Assembly (NCBI GenBank): GCA_016946835.1
Contig: JACVTC010000015.1
Location: forward strand, 55,001 to 102,500
Reading direction: 5' to 3'
Length of the DNA stretch: 47,500 nucleotides
From: Neocallimastix lanati (nom. inval.)
Taxonomy: Eukaryota > Neocallimastigomycota > Neocallimastigomycetes > Neocallimastigales > Neocallimastigaceae
Shown: positions 43,071 through 47,500 of the stretch, piece by piece
Layout of the letters: the number at the start of each line of letters is the position of its first letter
How positions within the stretch are numbered: position 1 is the first letter of the stretch
Program-made: the position numbers and the translations under genes
Notes under the pieces: model-generated
The model's input: the letters and a program-made list of their open reading frames with translations, nothing else
The model's database searches: none
What the model was told of the DNA's origin: nothing

Positions 43071-43494
43071 AAACCGTTGATATCAAGGGGATGATTATAA
43101 ATAATGAAGGTGTTTATGAGGAAAAATAAAATTCTTTTTTTTTTTTTTTTTTTTTTTGATTGTTTAAAATTTAAATAAAAAAAAAAAAAAAAAAAAAATT
43201 AAAAAGAAAACATTTATCCCATATTTACATTTATTTCTATATTAAAAAAAAAAAAAAATGTGGTAAATTAAATTAAGAATCAAAATTTAATTTAAAAGCC
43301 ACGTTCCGAAATTCACGATTCACCTTCAAATTATTTTATAATTCTAACCTTATTCATTATAAAAAAAAAATTTTTTTTTATTAAAATTTTTTATATTTAT
43401 GTGGAATTTGTTTATTAAAATTTATTAAAAAAACTAAAAATACTAATTTTATAACAAAATTCATATAAATTAATATTTTTTTTGTTTACAACTT
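43071..43494. other. AT-rich spacer before the LTR element
   Basis: Poly(T)/poly(A) runs are present. A CCACGTTCCGAAATTCACG stretch near 43303 resembles AACACGTTCCGAG near 30476, with similar AT-rich sequence before both. The true 5' end of the LTR may lie within the last 100 bases. Confidence 0.4.
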
Positions 43495-43823
43495 TAATTA
43501 ATATTTTTATTTTATTGCAAAACTTTTATTATAATTTTAAATATTAAATCGTTTATTATAAATAAATAGGATAGGATATATTATATTAATATATAGTTTA
43601 TGAATATAGTTATAAAAAATTTTTTTTATATGTATAAGCCTCTTTTATATAGGCAATATGATAACATGTATTTATAATGTATTGAAATAGGTTTGATCCA
43701 TCCAATGTACTTTGTATGCGTGAATTTCATTAAATTAAATTATGTATTCTTTAAAAAATAAGTCTTTAACTTCAAATAAATAAAGTTAGTAAATTAAACA
43801 AATCTTGTGATTTTTATCAGATT
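43495..43823 (+). mobile_element. 5' LTR of a decayed LTR retrotransposon
   Basis: It aligns along its length with 46458-46813. Shared words are AAAACTTTTATTATAATTTTAAATATTAAAT, AATAAATAGGATAGG, TAATATATAGTTTATGAATATAGTT, TATATAGGCAATATGA, TGTATGCGT, AAATTAAATTATGTATTCTT and TTTTTATCAGATT. The outer ~90 bp seen in the 3' copy could not be aligned, so the 5' boundary is uncertain. AAAATAAGTC and AAATAAATAAAG near the end are the same in both. Confidence 0.82.
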
Positions 43824-44108
43824 AAGAGTCTCATTTAACCCTGTGACTTAGAAATTTAGAATACTTAATTAGGAAATTTAATAATATAGTAATATAATAA
43901 TTTAGTAATTTAGTAATTTAGTAATTTAGTAATTTAGCAACTTAGTATAATTAGGAGATTCAAGATTAACGACACTTGAATACACACAAATATAAATAAG
44001 GAACATATTATAATTAAGAAATTAGTAATTAGAAATAGTAAAGTATTTTTTGTAATAAATAAACAAATTCATTATATAACATTAGCAATATATAAATACA
44101 TTTGTAAG

Positions 44109-44232
44109 ATGACCGAAACAATTAAACCAATTCTTAATAGGATGGAATATGTCCTAACTGAAGACAACTATGATGAATGGTAGGAAGACTTTATCCTAGA
44201 ATTCTAAGGTGCTGGATTAAGTAAGTACGTAG

Positions 44233-44275
<43 letters not shown>

Positions 44276-44715
44276 ATAGATGATATTATAAAAGAAGTAA
44301 ATGAGAAATATGTAACCAAAGATAAAAAAAAAAAAAAAAAAAAGGGAAATGATATTTTATCAAAAGAAGAAGAAAATAAAATTTAAGGAACATAAATAAA
44401 ATGAACAACTTCATAAAGTTTTGAGCATTTTAAGAAAATCTGGTTGATCCAAAAAAATAAAAAAAAAAAAAAAAAATAAAATCCTTTATTAGAACTAAAA
44501 ATAGGAAGAGAAAAATTCAGTATACTTAATATTGAAGGTATTCAAGAAGAAAAAACATGAAAAAGAATTCAATGAAGCACCAAAATTCTACAGAAGATTA
44601 GAAAATAGGAGGGCCTGAAAGTGATAAAGAAACTTTGGAGTACATCGAAGAATTTTTTAGAGATCACTCTAAAGCTTGGAAAACTAAAATAATAAACTTA
44701 GTAACAGGGTAAAAA
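44109..44715 (+). pseudogene. gag-like relic of the LTR retrotransposon
   Basis: From the ATG at 44109 the frame reads METIK-type N-terminal residues, then MEYVLTEDNYDEW-stop-EDF and ILEF-stop-GAGLSKYVD, followed by a poly(A) run that breaks the frame. The pattern (EDNYDxW...F...GLSKYV) is typical of retroelement gag N-termini. Further in, 44611-44709 is clean: GPESDKETLEYIEEFF and DHSKAWKTKIINLVTG. Both early stops are at plausible Gln codons. Confidence 0.6.
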
Positions 44716-45057
44716 AAAAAAAAAAATTAAAACTACTTGTTTAAAGAGCTGGCTACCAGAGAAACAATTAAACTTCTTAGAAATAAAATAACAGTATCTC
44801 AGAAGAAGATGTTGATAAAATATTAGAGGACACTGAAAAAAGCAGATTAGAAATCGTGGAGTGGAATCTTTATCCCAGGAAAAAAATATAAAAAAAAAAA
44901 AAAAAGAAGAAGAAATATCAAATATATCTATAAAAAAAGAAAAAAAAAACAAAAAAAAACAAAAACTGTAATTTCGAAAGTTATGATCAAGATGATTTTT
45001 TGCGAGAGATACAATAACAAAGGAAGAATGGATAATAAGAAAAAAAAAAAAAACGTC

Positions 45058-45102
<45 letters not shown>

Positions 45103-46398
45103 TGGTGATAGTGAAAAACATTTAGTTTTACGACTACACCTTTAATCCTAAAAATACTCATAATAACATTAAACACAGAACAGAACAATTCAAAAAAAAA
45201 TTAAATATTTTTAGTAGATGAAATAAACGATATTGATTTTATATTACGATAGTGATTCGGATAGTGAAAGTAATATAGTTAAAATAAAAAAAAAATAAAT
45301 TTAATTGAACCTGAAAATAGTATCAAAGAAATAAATTTATGCAATATAAACACTACTTCAGAAGATAATAAAGATAAACAATACTTAGAAAATTTGAAAC
45401 AATAGATGATACAAGACAAATCAATTATAATACAAATTATTGTAATAATAGTAGTGGAAATAACAAGCTTAAAAACAATAACCCACTGAATAAAACGGAA
45501 AACAAGAAATATTTTTTTAAAAAGAAAACAATATTAATTATGATTTAAATAAATTTATTTTAATTAACAATACTTATGATAGTAATAAATATAAATATAA
45601 TAGTAACTATATGAATTTAAATATGAATAATACTATACACAATAACGAAATAGCAAGTATGAAATAATAATAACGGTTTAAATAGTTACCAAAAATAATG
45701 AAAATGAGAAACCTGTTATGATAGATAAAATATATAGTTGAATCATTTCTAGATAAAATAAATAAAAACAAATTATAAACTGAATAAATTATTAAAAAAA
45801 AAAGTTTGAATGAAATCAACCAAAAAGAACAACAACATCCAAAAAATTATTTAAAGATTATTTATCTTTTATGAATTTTGATACTACTTATTATGAAAAT
45901 TATCAAAAAAAAAAATAAATATATATATATATGAAAATAATTACTCAATCTAATAATATTTTAAATGTTGATTACTATAGTCCAGGAAATAAATATTGAT
46001 AAAAATGTAAACAAAAAAATAATTTAGGCTGATGAAAATTATAAAAAAATAGGATGTAAAAATATTTTTTCAGAGAAAAAAAAATTTTTTTTTTTTTAAT
46101 AATAAAAATTCGTTCAAAAAATTGGTCAAAAAAATCAAAAAAACAAAACAAAAAAAAAAAAAAAAAATGAATACGAATATACAAAAATTTGAAATTTCAT
46201 TTCTAATGTTAACATACATTTCGATTCAAATCGGATTCGTATTGCTGAAAAAATTTAGGTTGTACAACGACAGATCACCTTTAAGAATTATTAGAAAATT
46301 AATCAATGTTATCAAAATATTAAAAAAAAAAAAAAAAAAATAGCAAATTTTATTAGTAAACAAAGTTTTTTTTACAATACTTTTGTTTAAGGGGGGAA
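44716..46398 (+). mobile_element. Rest of the LTR element's internal region, no recognisable pol core
   Basis: Asn/Lys/Ser-rich open pieces occur, for example EPENSIKEINLCNINTTSED near 45310. A fragment near 46274 (SPLRIIRKLINVIKI) recalls the GPFRIxRKINxxxYxL region of some integrase C-termini. Protease, RT and RNase H motifs are not found, and 2.6 kb of internal sequence is too short for a full gag-pol. At 46391-46398 is a polypurine tract, GGGGGGAA. Poly(A)/poly(T) runs at 44240, 44325, 44460, 45040 and 45062-45101 interrupt it. Confidence 0.55.
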
Positions 46399-46813
46399 TG
46401 TTAGAAAATTAGTATTTTTTTTTTTTTTTTTTTTTTTTTTAGTTTATAAATTTAATTAACATTTTAATTAATATTTTTTTTTGTTTTGTTTTATTATAAA
46501 ACTTTTATTATAATTTTAAATATTAAATAGTTTATTATAAATAAATAGGATAGGTTATATCATATTAATATATAGTTTATATAGTTTATGAATATAGTTT
46601 TTAAAAATTTTTAATGTTTATAAGCTTCTCTTATATAGGCAATATGAAAAACATGTATTTATTTAATGTATTGAAATAGGTATGATTCATCCGTTGTATT
46701 TTGTATGCGTAAATATTATTAAATTAAATTATGTATTCTTAAAAAAAAATAAGCCTTTTGCCTCTATAAATAAACTTAGTAAATTAAATAAAATTTGAGA
46801 TTTTTATCAGATT
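46399..46813 (+). mobile_element. 3' LTR of the decayed LTR retrotransposon
   Basis: It begins TGTTAGAAAATTAGTA directly after the polypurine tract, contains a poly(T) run at 46415-46440, and is homologous to the 5' LTR from 46458 to TTTTTATCAGATT at 46813. A 12-bp internal duplication (TATAGTTTATATAGTTTATG) is present only here. The two LTRs differ at many sites, so the insertion is old. Confidence 0.82.
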
Positions 46814-46826
46814 TAAATATATAAAT

Positions 46827-46884
46827 ATTTTTTTAATATTTTGTAGATACTTATTTTTTTCATATCTACAAAATATTAAAAAAA
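46827..46884. repeat. Perfect 22-bp inverted repeat just after the 3' LTR
   Basis: Arms ATTTTTTTAATATTTTGTAGAT (46827-46848) and its exact reverse complement (46863-46884) are separated by 14 nt. Transcribed, it would form a strong hairpin. Confidence 0.85.
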
Positions 46885-46960
46885 TAAATTCTTTTTTTTT
46901 TTTTTTGTGTGTGTGTTATATATTATATTATATTAAATTAATTAAATTAATATTATTTTT

Positions 46961-47010
<50 letters not shown>

Positions 47011-47382
47011 TAATATATTTTATTTTCTTTTTTCCCTTGCTCATTTATATATATAAATTTAATATATATATAAATTTAAATATATTTGTTTTATTATTAT
47101 CATCATATTCATATTATGAAAACATTTAAAATTTTATTTATTACTTAATAATTTTATATATGAATATAAATATCTATATTTTATTTTTTAATTTAATAGC
47201 TTCATACAATTTATTTTTTTTTTTTAAAGTAATAAACTTAACATATATTATAAATATATTTCTATTAGGGGTTTACATAGTATTCATTCATATTCTTGAA
47301 GAATAAGGCAGTAAAAAGAATGGTTTTATAATAAAATTCAGTTAAACAGAGAATATCAATTTTATTTTATTTTATTTTTTAT

Positions 47383-47424
<42 letters not shown>

Positions 47425-47500
47425 TTATCTTGCTATTATTTAAATAAGAAATTTGCCTAGATCATGACTCATTTCTTTTTTATTTATTAAAGTTTAATAC
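46885..47500. other. AT-rich end of the window
   Basis: It holds a short (GT)n, poly(T) at 46967-47003, (TA)n and another poly(T) at 47383-47423. A slightly more complex stretch at 47270-47365 (GGGGTTTACATAGTATTCATTC; GAATAAGGCAGTAAAAAGAATGG) has no long frame. A gene could begin beyond the edge. Confidence 0.5.

Overview
The window looks like nuclear DNA of a eukaryote with an extremely AT-rich genome. Most non-coding DNA is A/T homopolymer, (AAT)n, (TA)n or short A-rich tandem repeats. Only three long intact genes stand out, all intron-less, all with secretion signals, all ending in TAA. An anaerobic gut fungus (Neocallimastigomycota) is my best guess, from the base composition, the giant secreted Cys-rich repeat proteins, a Thr-rich wall-type protein with a Kex2-like site, and decayed NRPS-like and retroelement sequence. 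This is inference; another very AT-rich protist or fungus, such as a dictyostelid, is not excluded.

Layout. (1) 411-10726, minus strand: two adjacent paralogous genes (1703 and 1245 aa). Each has a signal peptide, a long string of six-cysteine modules (about 30 and 21) and a C-terminal C39-like papain-fold domain that keeps a Cys and an Asp but not a His at the usual place. The duplicated promoters can still be recognised. (2) 10.8-14.7 kb: gene-poor AT DNA. (3) 14.76-20.23 kb, plus strand: a decayed NRPS-like gene with collinear adenylation, carrier, condensation-like, adenylation, carrier and thioester-reductase motifs, full of stops and frameshifts, invaded by A-rich repeats and with its tail duplicated. 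(4) 20.2-21.3 kb A-rich satellite, then a decayed tRNA-like sequence. (5) 22.0-24.2 kb: Ty1/copia integrase and reverse-transcriptase relic. (6) 24.2-30.4 kb: AT DNA with a LINE-type RT fragment and another relic reading frame. (7) 30.47-30.85 kb: a GC-rich island with good splice sites on the minus strand. (8) 31.7-33.0 kb: two nested non-autonomous DNA elements with CATTTCG-rich terminal inverted repeats and perfect 11-bp and 9-bp target duplications. (9) 33-38.9 kb: minisatellites. (10) 38975-40531, plus strand: a secreted Cys-rich/mucin-like protein with 21 copies of a 10-residue repeat. (11) 43.5-46.8 kb: a decayed LTR retrotransposon with two LTRs, a polypurine tract and gag-like fragments.

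The intact genes all appear to encode surface or secreted repeat proteins whose arrays are still expanding. Everything else is transposon or pseudogene debris in which many in-frame stops sit where Gln or Trp codons would be expected, as GC-to-AT decay would produce. Start-codon note: for the two large minus-strand genes an in-frame TTG lies two codons upstream; I use the ATG (5522 and 10726).
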